NCBI RefSeq assembly: GCF_001424905.1
Contig: NZ_LMCU01000001.1
Coordinates: 248,001-312,000, forward strand
DNA: 64,000 bases
DNA from: Leifsonia sp. Root112D2
GTDB taxonomy: Bacteria > Actinomycetota > Actinomycetes > Actinomycetales > Microbacteriaceae
Reading direction: 5' to 3'
How positions within the stretch are numbered: the first letter of the stretch is position 1; every line of letters begins with the position of its first letter. The position numbers were made by a program, and so were the translations under genes. This document shows, piece after piece, positions 49,238-59,865 of the stretch. The notes beneath the pieces were generated by a model. It saw only the letters and a list, made by a program, of their open reading frames with translations, did no database searches and was not told the DNA's origin.

Positions 49238-50431
49238 TCAGGCTGCGCGCACCACGGCCAGGGTCTGGCGGGCGATCTCGAGTTCCTCGTCGGTGGGCAC
49301 GACGAGCACCGCCACCGGTGAGTCATCGGTGGAGATGCGCCGCGCCTCGCGGGAACGCGCCTCGTTGCGCTCGGTATCCAGCCGGATGCCGAGCGCCTCC
49401 AGCCCCGAGAGCGCCCCGGCCCGCACGAACGCCGCGTTCTCGCCGACGCCCGCCGTGAACGAGATGACATCGACACGACCGAGCTCGGCCAGGTACGCGC
49501 CAATGTAGTGCTTCAGACGGTGGCTGTACACGTCGAGTGCGAGTTGCGCGGCCTCATCGCCGGCTTCTGCCGCGGAGTGCACGTCGCGCATGTCCAGGTG
49601 CCCGGTCATGCCGAGCATGCCGCTGTGCTTGTTGAGCAGCTCGTCGAGGTCATCGGTGGTGGCCCCGGTGCGCCGGTGCAGGTGGAACAACACCGCCGGG
49701 TCGATATCGCCCGATCGCGTGCCCATCACGAGACCCTCCAGCGGGGTCATGCCCATGCTCGTGTCCACGGAGCGGCCGCCCGAAATCGCGCAGACGGATG
49801 CCCCATTGCCGAGATGCAGCACGATCTGATTGAGCTCCCCCAGCGGCCTCCCGAGAAAGTGCGCCGCCTGCTCGGAAACGTATTTGTGCGAGGTGCCGTG
49901 AAAGCCGTAGCGGCGGATGCGGTACTTCTCGGCAAGCGCCGGGTCTATCGCGTAGGTGTAGGCATCCGGGGCCAGCGTTTGGTGAAAGGCGGTGTCGAAG
50001 ATCGCGACGTGCGGCACGTGCGCGAAGGCCTCGCCAGCCGCGCGGATGCCCTGCAGCGCACCCGGATTGTGCAACGGCGCCAGCTCGGAGAGATCCTCGA
50101 TGTTGATCTCGACCAGCGGGGTGATGAGCGTCGGCTCGAAGAAGCGCTTGCCGCCGTGCACCACGCGGTGGCCAACCGCGACGGGCGGGTTCGTCTCGAG
50201 CGAGGGTCCATGCTCGGCGAAGGCGTCGAGCATCACCCGGAACCCGGCGGTGTGGTCGGGGATCGGCAGTTCCCGGGCGAACGACTCGTCGCCGGCCCGA
50301 TGGCTCGAGTGGCCGGATGCTTCGCCGATGCGTTCCACAAGTCCGCTCGCGAGAGTGTGCTCCTCCTCCACGTCGATGAGCTGGTACTTGAACGAGGAGG
50401 AGCCGCTGTTGACGACGAGGATGGTGGTCAT
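49238..50431 (-). CDS. ackA: Acetate kinase
   Basis: A 397-residue ASKHA kinase: VVNSGSSSFKYQLIDVE at the N-terminus, GHRVVHGGKRF, FDTAFHQTL, RRYGFHGTSHKYVSEQA and HLGNGASVCAISGGRSVDTSMG. It converts acetyl phosphate and ADP to acetate and ATP (reversible). It overlaps the pta stop codon by ATGA and is last of xfp-pta-ackA. With phosphoketolase upstream it provides ATP from acetyl phosphate. Confidence 0.97.
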   Translation of the reverse strand: MTTILVVNSGSSSFKYQLIDVEEEHTLASGLVERIGEASGHSSHRAGDESFARELPIPDHTAGFRVMLDAFAEHGPSLETNPPVAVGHRVVHGGKRFFEPTLITPLVEINIEDLSELAPLHNPGALQGIRAAGEAFAHVPHVAIFDTAFHQTLAPDAYTYAIDPALAEKYRIRRYGFHGTSHKYVSEQAAHFLGRPLGELNQIVLHLGNGASVCAISGGRSVDTSMGMTPLEGLVMGTRSGDIDPAVLFHLHRRTGATTDDLDELLNKHSGMLGMTGHLDMRDVHSAAEAGDEAAQLALDVYSHRLKHYIGAYLAELGRVDVISFTAGVGENAAFVRAGALSGLEALGIRLDTERNEARSREARRISTDDSPVAVLVVPTDEELEIARQTLAVVRAA

Positions 50432-52632
50432 GAGCGGGCCTCCGATGTGGCGGACGCGGCCTGGATGGCGGTGATCGCCACCGTGTTGACGATGTCTTCG
50501 ATGAGCGCCCCGCGGGAGAGGTCGTTGATGGGCTTGTTCAGGCCCTGCAGCACGGGGCCGATCGCCACCGCCCCGGCGCTGCGCTGCACCGCTTTGTACG
50601 TGTTGTTGCCCGTGTTCAGATCGGGGAAGATGAACACGGTCGCCCGGCCGGCCACCTGCGATTCGGGCATCTTCGCCTTCGCGACAGCAGCATCCGCCGC
50701 CGCATCGTATTGGATCGGACCCTCGACCGGCAGATCAGGCCTGCGCGAACGCACGAGGGCCGTCGCGGCGCGCACCTTCTCGACATCCGCGCCGGTGCCC
50801 GACTCCCCGGTGGAGTAGGAGAGCATCGCCACGCGCGGTTCGATGCCGAACTGCACAGCCGTCTCGGATGCCGAGATGGCGATGTCTGCAAGCTGCTCGG
50901 CGGTCGGGTCGGGAATGACCGCGCAGTCGCCGTAGACGAGCACACGGTCGGCGAGCGCCATGAGGAACACGCTCGAGACGACGGAGACCTCGGGCCGGGT
51001 CTTGATGATCTCGAACGCGGGGCGAATCGTGTGCGCCGTGGTGTGCGCCGCGCCCGAGACCATGCCGTCGGCCAGTCCCATGTGCACCATCATCGTGCCG
51101 AAATACGAGGGGTCCGTTACCGTGTCGGCGGCCTGGTCGAGCGTGATTCCCTTGTGCGCCCGCAGCTTGGCGTACTCGGCGGCGAAGCGATTGCGCAGCA
51201 CCGGATCGAAGGGGCTAAGCACCTCGGCACGGGAGATGTCGAGGCCGAGCTCGATGGCGCGAGAGCGCACCTCGAACATCTCGCCGAGAATCGTCAGATC
51301 GGCGACCTCGCGCGCCAGCAGCGTCGCCGCGGCGCGCAGGATGCGGTCGTCCTCTCCCTCGGGCAGCACGATGTGCTTGCGGTCGGCGCGCGCCCTCTCC
51401 AGCAGGCCGTACTCGAACATGAGCGGCGTGACGACGTGCGCGCTCGACAGGTTGAGCCTGTCGAGCAGGGCCGCGGCATCCACGTGCTTGATGAAGAGGG
51501 CGAGGGCACTGTCGTACTTGCGTTGCGAGTCGGCGGCGAGCCGGCCGCGGGTGTGGGTGATGCGCACGGCCGTGTCGTAGCTGCCGAGTTCGGTGCCGAT
51601 GATCGGCAGTGTCGAGCGCACACCGGTGATGAGGCGGTCGATCGGCTCAGGCAGCTCGAAACCGCCGTTGAGCACGATGCCGGCCAGCGACGGGAAGGTG
51701 CCCGAGGCGTTGGCCATGAGCACGGCGAGCAGTACCTCGGTTCTGTCGGCGGGAACTATCACGACCGAGCCCTCGATAAGCCTGGGCAGCACATTGTTCA
51801 TCGACATGGCCGCGACCACCACGCCGAGCGCCTCGCGGCCCAGCAGTTCGGGGTCACCGCGCAGCAGCGTTCCGTCGATGGCCCGCATGATGCTGCGGAT
51901 GCTCGGCGCGACCAGCAGCGGATCCTCCGGAATTGCCCACGCCGGCACCCCGCTGCCGGTCGTTGAGCCGCCGGTCGCTGAGCGCTGTCCTGAGGAGGCC
52001 GCTTGCGGCCGTCTCGAAGGGCCTGCCGACGCGCCCGTCGCCGCCGACACCGCGGCGACGATGTCGTCGAGACGTTGCGGGTCCGCCCGATTCGTGACGA
52101 CGGCGAGAACGGATGCGTGCTCGTCGCGCAGCTCCGCCAGCGCGATTTCGGTGATCTGCCGCATGTCTTCAGGGGTGCGGGCATCCGCGTTGCCGAGTCG
52201 CTCGGCGGCCCCCGGCGAGACGCGCCCGCCGAGCACGAGCAACACGGGTGAGCCGAGGTTCGCGGCGACGCGCGCGTTGTAGCGCAACTCGGTGGGGCTG
52301 CCGACATCGGTGAAGTCGGAACCGACAATCACCACCGCGTCGCACTGCGCCTCGACCGCCTTGTAGCGCCCGACAATGAGCGAGAGCGCGGCATCCGGGT
52401 CGCTGTGCACGGCCTCATAAGTGGTGCCGACGCACTGCTCGTAGTCAAGATCGACCCCGTCGTGATCGAGCAGCAACTCCAGCACATAGTCGCGCTCCGC
52501 CGTGGAGCGGGCGATGGGGCGAAAGACGCCGACGCGGGCCACCGAGCGCACGAGGGTGTCGAGCACCCCGAGAGCCACCGTGGATTTGCCGGTGTGGCCC
52601 TCTGCCGACGTGATGTAAATGCTTTTCGCCAC
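50428..52632 (-). CDS. pta: Phosphate acetyltransferase, long form
   Basis: A 734-residue three-part enzyme: an N-terminal P-loop BioD-like domain (YITSAEGHTGKSTVALGVLDTL), a central DRTGG domain, and a C-terminal catalytic PTA domain (from KHIVLPEGEDDRILRAA through SYSTGESGTGADVEKV and FPDLNTGNNTYKAVQRSAGA). It interconverts acetyl-CoA and acetyl phosphate. The start is a GTG at 52632 with GGAG five bases upstream. At residues about 205-224, in the linker after the N-terminal domain, a decayed half of element A is visible in the DNA. Confidence 0.96.
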   Translation of the reverse strand: MAKSIYITSAEGHTGKSTVALGVLDTLVRSVARVGVFRPIARSTAERDYVLELLLDHDGVDLDYEQCVGTTYEAVHSDPDAALSLIVGRYKAVEAQCDAVVIVGSDFTDVGSPTELRYNARVAANLGSPVLLVLGGRVSPGAAERLGNADARTPEDMRQITEIALAELRDEHASVLAVVTNRADPQRLDDIVAAVSAATGASAGPSRRPQAASSGQRSATGGSTTGSGVPAWAIPEDPLLVAPSIRSIMRAIDGTLLRGDPELLGREALGVVVAAMSMNNVLPRLIEGSVVIVPADRTEVLLAVLMANASGTFPSLAGIVLNGGFELPEPIDRLITGVRSTLPIIGTELGSYDTAVRITHTRGRLAADSQRKYDSALALFIKHVDAAALLDRLNLSSAHVVTPLMFEYGLLERARADRKHIVLPEGEDDRILRAAATLLAREVADLTILGEMFEVRSRAIELGLDISRAEVLSPFDPVLRNRFAAEYAKLRAHKGITLDQAADTVTDPSYFGTMMVHMGLADGMVSGAAHTTAHTIRPAFEIIKTRPEVSVVSSVFLMALADRVLVYGDCAVIPDPTAEQLADIAISASETAVQFGIEPRVAMLSYSTGESGTGADVEKVRAATALVRSRRPDLPVEGPIQYDAAADAAVAKAKMPESQVAGRATVFIFPDLNTGNNTYKAVQRSAGAVAIGPVLQGLNKPINDLSRGALIEDIVNTVAITAIQAASATSEARS
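51961..52021. repeat. Decayed copy of element A inside pta
   Basis: TGAGGAGGCCGCTTGCGGCCGTCTCGAA retains most of one half, preceded by CGTTGAGCCGCCGGTCGCTGAGC-like remnants. It encodes SRRPQAASSGQ in the interdomain linker. Confidence 0.6.
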
Positions 52633-52712
52633 GGTGCTCCGTTCCGGCTCGTTGTGCTGATTCCATCTAAGCCGTGCCGGCCGCGGCACGCCAAAGGCTC
52701 AGCGCGCAGGAC

Positions 52713-55235
52713 TCATGCGTTGTCGCCACCTGTGGAGTCGGCGCGGACCGGGGCACCGACGGCTTCGTCGGCGGAGCCTTGCGCCACGCCGGTTGCCTCG
52801 CCCCACGCCCAGTCGACGACCTCCGGGATGTCCTCGCCGTGCTCCCGCGTCCAGGCCCGGGCACGCAGCCGCGCGTCGATCATCTCCTGGTGCAGGCCGG
52901 CGTAGCGCTCGGCGAGACCGGGAACGCGATCGATCACGTCGATCACCAGGTGGTAGCGGTCGATGTCATTGAGCATCGCCATGTCAAACGGCGTGGTCGT
53001 TGTGCCCTGCTCCTTGAAACCGCGCACGTGGATGTTCGCGTGCCCGTGCCTGCGGTACGTGAGCCGATGGATCATCCACGGGTAGCCGTGGTAGGCGAAG
53101 ATCACGGGCTTGTCGTCGGTGAAGATCGCGTCGAAGTCGCGATCGCTCAGCCCGTGCGGGTGCTCGCCCTCCGATTGCAGGCGCATGAGATCGACGACGT
53201 TGACGACGCGCACGCGCAGCTCGGGCATCCGCTCACGAAGAATGGATGCCGCGGCGAGCGCCTCGAGAGTCGGCACGTCGCCAGCGGCCGCGAGTACGAC
53301 ATCCGGCTGCTCCCCCGCCTTCTCGGTGCCTGCCCACGGCAGGATGCCGAGACCGCGCGTGCAGTGCGCGATGGCCTCCTCCATGCTGAGCCAGTTGGGC
53401 GCCGGCTGTTTGCCCGCCACGACAACGTTCACGTAGTCGACCGAGCGCAGGCAGTGGTCGTAGGTGGAGAGCAGCGTGTTCGCATCGAACGGCAGGTACA
53501 CGCGCACAATGCTCGCGCTCTTGTTGACGACGAGGTCGATGAAGCCGGGATCCTGGTGCGAGAAGCCGTTGTGGTCCTGCCGCCAGACGTGCGAGCTCAG
53601 CAGGTAGTTCAGCGAGGAGATGGGTCGGCGCCAGGCGATTTCAGCGGCGCTCTCCAGCCACTTGGCGTGTTGGTTGAACATGGAGTCGACGATGTGGATG
53701 AACGCCTCGTACGAGTTGAAGATGCCGTGCCGCCCGGTGAGCAGATAGCCCTCGAGCCAGCCCTGGCACTGGTGCTCGCTCAGCACCTCCATGACGCGGC
53801 CGGCCCGCGCCAGGTGATCGTCGCTCGGCAGAATCTCGGCGTTCCACTGCTTCTCGGTGTATTCGTACACCGCGGGAGCCAGGCGGTTGGATGCCGTTTC
53901 ATCCGGCCCGAAGATGCGAAAGTTGTGCGGGTTGTCTCGAATCACATCGGCCAGCCAGGCGCCGAGCACCTTCGTCGCCTCGGCGGTCGTCGCGCCCGGT
54001 GACGGAACATCTACCGCGTAGTCGCGGAAGTCGGGCAGCTTCAGCTCCCGGCGCAGCAGACCTCCGTTGGCCACCGGCGTCGCGCTCATGCGCCGCTCAC
54101 CGTCAGGAGCGAGGGCCGTGACTTCTTTCACGGGCGCGCCGGACTCATCGAAGAGTTCCTCGGGCCGGTACGACCTCATCCACGACTCGAGCAGGCGTGT
54201 GTGTGCCTCGGTGTCGCGGGCGTTGGCGAGCGGCACCTGGTGCGCGCGGTAGGTGCCCTCGACGCGAACCCCGTCGATGACGGTCGGGCAGGTCCAGCCC
54301 TTCGGGGTGCGCAGGATGATCATCGGCCACTTGGGGCGCTCGGGGCTGCCTTGTGTGGCATGCGCCTTGATGGCCGCGATCTCGTTGAGCACGACATCGA
54401 GAGTCTCAGCCATGCGCTGGTGCACGAGCAGCGGATCCTCACCGTCGAAGCCGCCGGAGACGATGTGCGGCTCATGGCCGTAGCCGCGCATGAGGTCGAG
54501 CAGCTCCTCCTCGGGGATGCGCGCGAGAATCGTCGGGTTGGCGATCTTGTAGCCGTTGAGGTGCAGGATCGGCAGCACCACGCCATCCTGAAGCGGGTTG
54601 ATGAACTTGTTCGAGTGCCAACTGGTGGCGAGCGGCCCCGTCTCGGCCTCGCCGTCGCCGACGACCGCGGCCACGAGCAGATCGGGATTGTCGAACGCGG
54701 CGCCATACGCATGGCTGAGCGCGTAGCCGAGCTCGCCGCCCTCGTGGATGGATCCGGGCGTCTCGGGGGCCGCGTGGCTCGGGATTCCGCCGGGGAAGGA
54801 GAACTGGCGAAAGAGCTTGCGCATGCCGTCCACGGACTGGTCGATGTGTGAGTAGATCTCCGAATAGGTGCCGTCGAGGTAGGCGTTGGCGACCATGCCA
54901 GGGCCGCCGTGTCCCGGTCCGGTGATGTACAGCGTGTTCAGTGCCCGCTCGCGGATGGCGCGATTGAGGTGCGCATAGATGAAATTGAGCCCGGGGGTCG
55001 TGCCCCAGTGCCCCAGCAACCGGGGCTTGATGTGCTCGGCGCTGAGCGGCTCGCGTAGCAGCGGATTGTCGAGCAGGTAGATCTGGCCGACGCTCAGGTA
55101 GTTGGCGGCGCGCCACCACGCATCCACCTGGGCGAGCACCTCCGCGCTGAGCGGCGACGGCTCCCTCATTGCCCACGCGCCGGCTCCGCCTTCGGTCGCG
55201 CCACTGGATTCTGTCGTGCTCAGCGATTCGGCCAT
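52713..55235 (-). CDS. xfp: Xylulose-5-phosphate/fructose-6-phosphate phosphoketolase
   Basis: An 840-residue thiamine-diphosphate enzyme: YLSVGQIYLLDNPLLREPL and KPRLLGHWGTTPGLNFIYAH at the N-terminus, YITGPGHGGPGMVANAYLDG, the TPP site VVGDGEAETGPLATSWHSNKF, HLNGYKIANPTILARI, and the family-specific SHQDPGFIDLVVNKSA. It cleaves xylulose-5-P or fructose-6-P with phosphate to acetyl phosphate. The ATG at 55235 follows a strong GGAGGAGG; a start 7 codons earlier would overlap this sequence. The pta start codon follows after 80 bp, and pta-ackA complete the route to acetate or acetyl-CoA. Confidence 0.97.
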   Translation of the reverse strand: MAESLSTTESSGATEGGAGAWAMREPSPLSAEVLAQVDAWWRAANYLSVGQIYLLDNPLLREPLSAEHIKPRLLGHWGTTPGLNFIYAHLNRAIRERALNTLYITGPGHGGPGMVANAYLDGTYSEIYSHIDQSVDGMRKLFRQFSFPGGIPSHAAPETPGSIHEGGELGYALSHAYGAAFDNPDLLVAAVVGDGEAETGPLATSWHSNKFINPLQDGVVLPILHLNGYKIANPTILARIPEEELLDLMRGYGHEPHIVSGGFDGEDPLLVHQRMAETLDVVLNEIAAIKAHATQGSPERPKWPMIILRTPKGWTCPTVIDGVRVEGTYRAHQVPLANARDTEAHTRLLESWMRSYRPEELFDESGAPVKEVTALAPDGERRMSATPVANGGLLRRELKLPDFRDYAVDVPSPGATTAEATKVLGAWLADVIRDNPHNFRIFGPDETASNRLAPAVYEYTEKQWNAEILPSDDHLARAGRVMEVLSEHQCQGWLEGYLLTGRHGIFNSYEAFIHIVDSMFNQHAKWLESAAEIAWRRPISSLNYLLSSHVWRQDHNGFSHQDPGFIDLVVNKSASIVRVYLPFDANTLLSTYDHCLRSVDYVNVVVAGKQPAPNWLSMEEAIAHCTRGLGILPWAGTEKAGEQPDVVLAAAGDVPTLEALAAASILRERMPELRVRVVNVVDLMRLQSEGEHPHGLSDRDFDAIFTDDKPVIFAYHGYPWMIHRLTYRRHGHANIHVRGFKEQGTTTTPFDMAMLNDIDRYHLVIDVIDRVPGLAERYAGLHQEMIDARLRARAWTREHGEDIPEVVDWAWGEATGVAQGSADEAVGAPVRADSTGGDNA

Positions 55236-55248
55236 TGCTGCCTCCTCC

Positions 55249-55265
55249 GCACACACGCTGTGTGC
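55249..55265 (-). promoter_or_regulatory. Hairpin/operator-like inverted repeat upstream of xfp
   Basis: A perfect 7-bp inverted repeat with a 3-base spacer (GCACACA-CGC-TGTGTGC) lies between a TAGGAT -10-like box (55277-55282) and the Shine-Dalgarno sequence. It could be an operator or a leader hairpin. Confidence 0.4.
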
Positions 55266-55318
55266 GCTCCTCTTTCATCCTAGGAAGCGCGCAGATGCCG
55301 CGTAAGTGCCTGCGGGCA

Positions 55319-55414
55319 AAAGAAAAGACCCCTCACGCACCCGCCAGAGCCCGGTTACCCTTGCTGCGTTTCCGCCCTGGGGGAGTTGGCCTGGATGGCG
55401 CCACGTGAGGAGCC
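55319..55414 (-). ncRNA. ffs: Signal recognition particle RNA, small bacterial type (4.5S)
   Basis: On the minus strand the domain IV hairpin is clear: CAGG, GCG, GAAA tetraloop, CGC, AGCA, i.e. the conserved symmetric loop bound by Ffh. The 5' GGCTCCTCACG can pair with CGTGAGGGGTC at the 3' end, and TTTTCTTTT follows as terminator tract. Length of about 95 nt is normal for the small SRP RNA. It has its own promoter and lies between xfp and the divergent mobA. Confidence 0.9.
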
Positions 55415-55420
55415 TGAAAC

Positions 55421-55449
55421 AGTCTACGCGAGAACCGCCGCGGTCTCGA
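55421..55449 (-). promoter_or_regulatory. Promoter of ffs
   Basis: TCGAGA (55444-55449, -35) and TAGACT (55421-55426, -10) with 17-base spacing; the RNA start GG at 55414 is seven bases after the -10 box. Confidence 0.6.
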
Positions 55450-55501
55450 TCGGCATGGGCGCGACCGGCATGCAGAGCGCGAGCGGCCGTAGGGTGAGTG
55501 C

Positions 55502-56194
55502 ATGCTCTTCGACGCGATAGTGCTGGCCGGCGGGCGGTCGTCTCGGCTGGGAACCGCCGCCAAGAGCGAGCTCATCGTGCGCGAGAGCACGCTGCTGCAG
55601 CTCACGCTCGATGCAGTGTCGGATGCGCGGCAGATCGTCGTGGTCGGACCGCAGCCAAGCGAGCAGCTGTCGCCCGGCGTGCGTATCGTGCGCGAGCATC
55701 CACCGTTCGGCGGGCCAGCCGCCGGAATCGCGGCAGGACTCGCAGAGATGAGCGCCGCGCAGAACAGCGACCAAGCCGCCGACAGGCAGGCGAGCCCGTT
55801 CACCCTCGTGCTCGCCTGCGACATGCCCGGCATCGGCGCGGCCGTGGCCCCGCTGCTCTCGGCAGCCGCTCGCGCACCGGCCGGTGACGGCGCGATGGCC
55901 GTCGACGGCGAGCGCGAGCAGCCGCTCGCCGCCGTCTACTCGACCGCGAGACTGACGGATGCCGTGGGCCGGCACGAGCGCGACGGCACGCTGACGGGGC
56001 TGGGCGTCTTTCGTCTCATCGCCGCGCTCGAGCTTGAGCGCGTTGCCGTGCCCCCCGGCTCGACAGACGACGTGGACACCTGGGCGGACGCCGCCCGGCT
56101 CGGCGCGACCGTACCCCAAGCCGCGCCAACGCCCGCACCCGCACCCGCACCGACGAAAACAACGGAGATATCCGGAGAAAAGGAGACATCATGA
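55502..56194 (+). CDS. mobA: Molybdenum cofactor guanylyltransferase
   Basis: A 230-residue nucleotidyltransferase: IVLAGGRSSRLG at 6-17 (signature LAGGxSxRxG), ELIVRESTLLQ, FGGPAAGIAAGL, and VLACDMPGI with the metal-binding Asp. It adds GMP to molybdopterin for bis-MGD enzymes such as the oxidoreductase at 56569. AGGGTGAG precedes the ATG. The C-terminal Pro/Ala tail ends in PTKTTEISGEK, encoded by a half copy of element D, and overlaps the next gene by ATGA. Confidence 0.88.
   Translation: MLFDAIVLAGGRSSRLGTAAKSELIVRESTLLQLTLDAVSDARQIVVVGPQPSEQLSPGVRIVREHPPFGGPAAGIAAGLAEMSAAQNSDQAADRQASPFTLVLACDMPGIGAAVAPLLSAAARAPAGDGAMAVDGEREQPLAAVYSTARLTDAVGRHERDGTLTGLGVFRLIAALELERVAVPPGSTDDVDTWADAARLGATVPQAAPTPAPAPAPTKTTEISGEKETS
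56152..56172. repeat. Half copy of element D at the end of mobA
   Basis: CCGACGAAAACAACGGAGA differs at one position from the end word of the palindromes in the ABC-F gene. It encodes the last residues of MobA. Confidence 0.55.
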
Positions 56195-56487
56195 CCGATC
56201 GCGATGAAGAGAACGCGCTGCTCGAAGAGTGGGCGGCGAGGGTCGTCGAGGCGCTCGACATCGAGGGTCTCGAGCTGGACATCAACGCGGTGCTGGGGCT
56301 TGCCGGCAGGGCGGCGCACGCGGTGGTGCGGCCCGCCGCGCCGCTCACGACGTTCCTGGTGGGATACGCCGCCGGGCAGGCCGCCGCAGGCGGCGCCGGC
56401 GGCTCCGTCGTTTCAGCGGATGCCGTGCGCGCCGCGACCGACACCGCACTGCGGCTGTGCGCGGAGCGCGCTAACAACGCTGGTTGA
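56191..56487 (+). CDS. DUF6457 small protein
   Basis: A 98-residue protein, mostly helical, with EWAARVVEALDIEGLELDINAVLGLAGRAAHAVVRPAAPLTTFLVGYAAG. The same small domain is found directly after or fused to mobA in many actinobacteria, so a role in molybdenum cofactor insertion or enzyme maturation is likely (inference). An AAAAGGAG Shine-Dalgarno lies inside the mobA end. The last codons GCT GGT TGA are part of element A: the repeat supplies the stop codon. Confidence 0.82.
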   Translation: MTDRDEENALLEEWAARVVEALDIEGLELDINAVLGLAGRAAHAVVRPAAPLTTFLVGYAAGQAAAGGAGGSVVSADAVRAATDTALRLCAERANNAG

Positions 56488-56568
56488 GGAGCGCGAGGAA
56501 CGAGCGCGTCTCGAAACCAGAGCCGTGCGTGGGGGTTTCGAGACGAGGCCTCGTTCCTCGGCCTCTCC

Positions 56569-56577
<9 letters not shown>
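56479..56577. repeat. Element A between convergent genes, holding both stop codons
   Basis: A complete inverted pair. GCTGGTTGA at each end is read by the gene entering from that side, so DUF6457 and the oxidoreductase both end in Ala-Gly-stop within the element. Its hairpin could act as a terminator in both directions. Confidence 0.92.
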
Positions 56578-58865
<2,288 letters not shown>

Positions 58866-58869
<4 letters not shown>

Positions 58870-59765
58870 GCCACGCTCACTTCTTGTTGCTGATGTGCGG
58901 ATGCCGCGGCAGCGGCATCCGCTTCGGTCACGTTCGCAATGCGCTCGGCCCCCGCGTAGACCACCATCGAGCTGCCGCGCAGGAAGCCGACGAGCGTCAT
59001 GCCGGCCTCGACGGCGAGCTCGGCGGCGAGGGAGGAGGGCGCGGAGACGGCAGCGAGCACCGGAATGCCCGCCATCGACGCCTTCTGGGTGAGCTCGAAG
59101 CTGGCGCGACCCGAGACCATCAGCACGGTGCCGCGCAGGGGCAGCCGGCCATTCGTGAGGGCCCAGCCGACCACCTTATCGACGGCGTTGTGGCGGCCGA
59201 CATCCTCACGCAGCACCAGCATCTCGCCGGTCTCGCCGTTGAAGAGAGCCGCGGCATGCAGCCCGCCGGTCTTGTCGAAGACATCCTGGCCGGCACGCAG
59301 GGCATCGGGAAACGTCGCGAGCAGCGCGGCATCGAGGCGCAATGTGTCCGCGCCCACCTCGTATGCCGACTTCGTGCGCACCGCCTCGATGCTGGCCTTG
59401 CCGCAGAGACCGCACGAGCTCGTCGTATAGAAGGCGCGTTCCAGGCTGGGGTCGGGCGCAGGCACACCGGCGGCGAGAGTGACGTCAAGAATGTTGTAGG
59501 TGTTGAGGTTGTCGTCAGTGCCCTCGGCACCGGCACAGTAGCGAGCCGTGCTGAACTGCTCGCCCCGGCTGATCACGCCCTCAGAGACGAGAAAGCCCGC
59601 GGCCAGTTCGATGTCGTGGCCGGGGGTGCGCATGGTGATCGCGAGCGATTGGCCGCCCACGCGAATCTCCAGTGGCTCCTCGACGGCGAGCACGTCTTCG
59701 CGCACGCTCGTGCGTTGCCCCACGGAGATTCTGGTTACTCGACGACGAGCGGTGATGCGACCCAT
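58866..59765 (-). CDS. fdhD: Formate dehydrogenase accessory sulfurtransferase FdhD
   Basis: A 299-residue protein: MGRITARRRVTRISVGQ at the N-terminus (typical start), EEPLEIRVGGQSLAITMRTPGHDIELAAGFL, SSCGLCGKASIEAV with the sulfur-carrying CxxC, and EDVGRHNAVDKVVGWAL. It transfers sulfur to the molybdenum cofactor before insertion into formate dehydrogenase. The start at 59765 fits the family; an earlier in-frame start at 59810 is less likely. It overlaps the oxidoreductase start codon and is divergent from moeB. Confidence 0.95.
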
Positions 59766-59865
59766 ATTCTCATGTGTAACACTGCCCGATGCAAGGTACA
59801 AGCCGGTCACCGGCTGCTGGAAGGTAAAAGCGAAAGCGGCCGCCCGGCAAAGCTACGCTGAAGTC

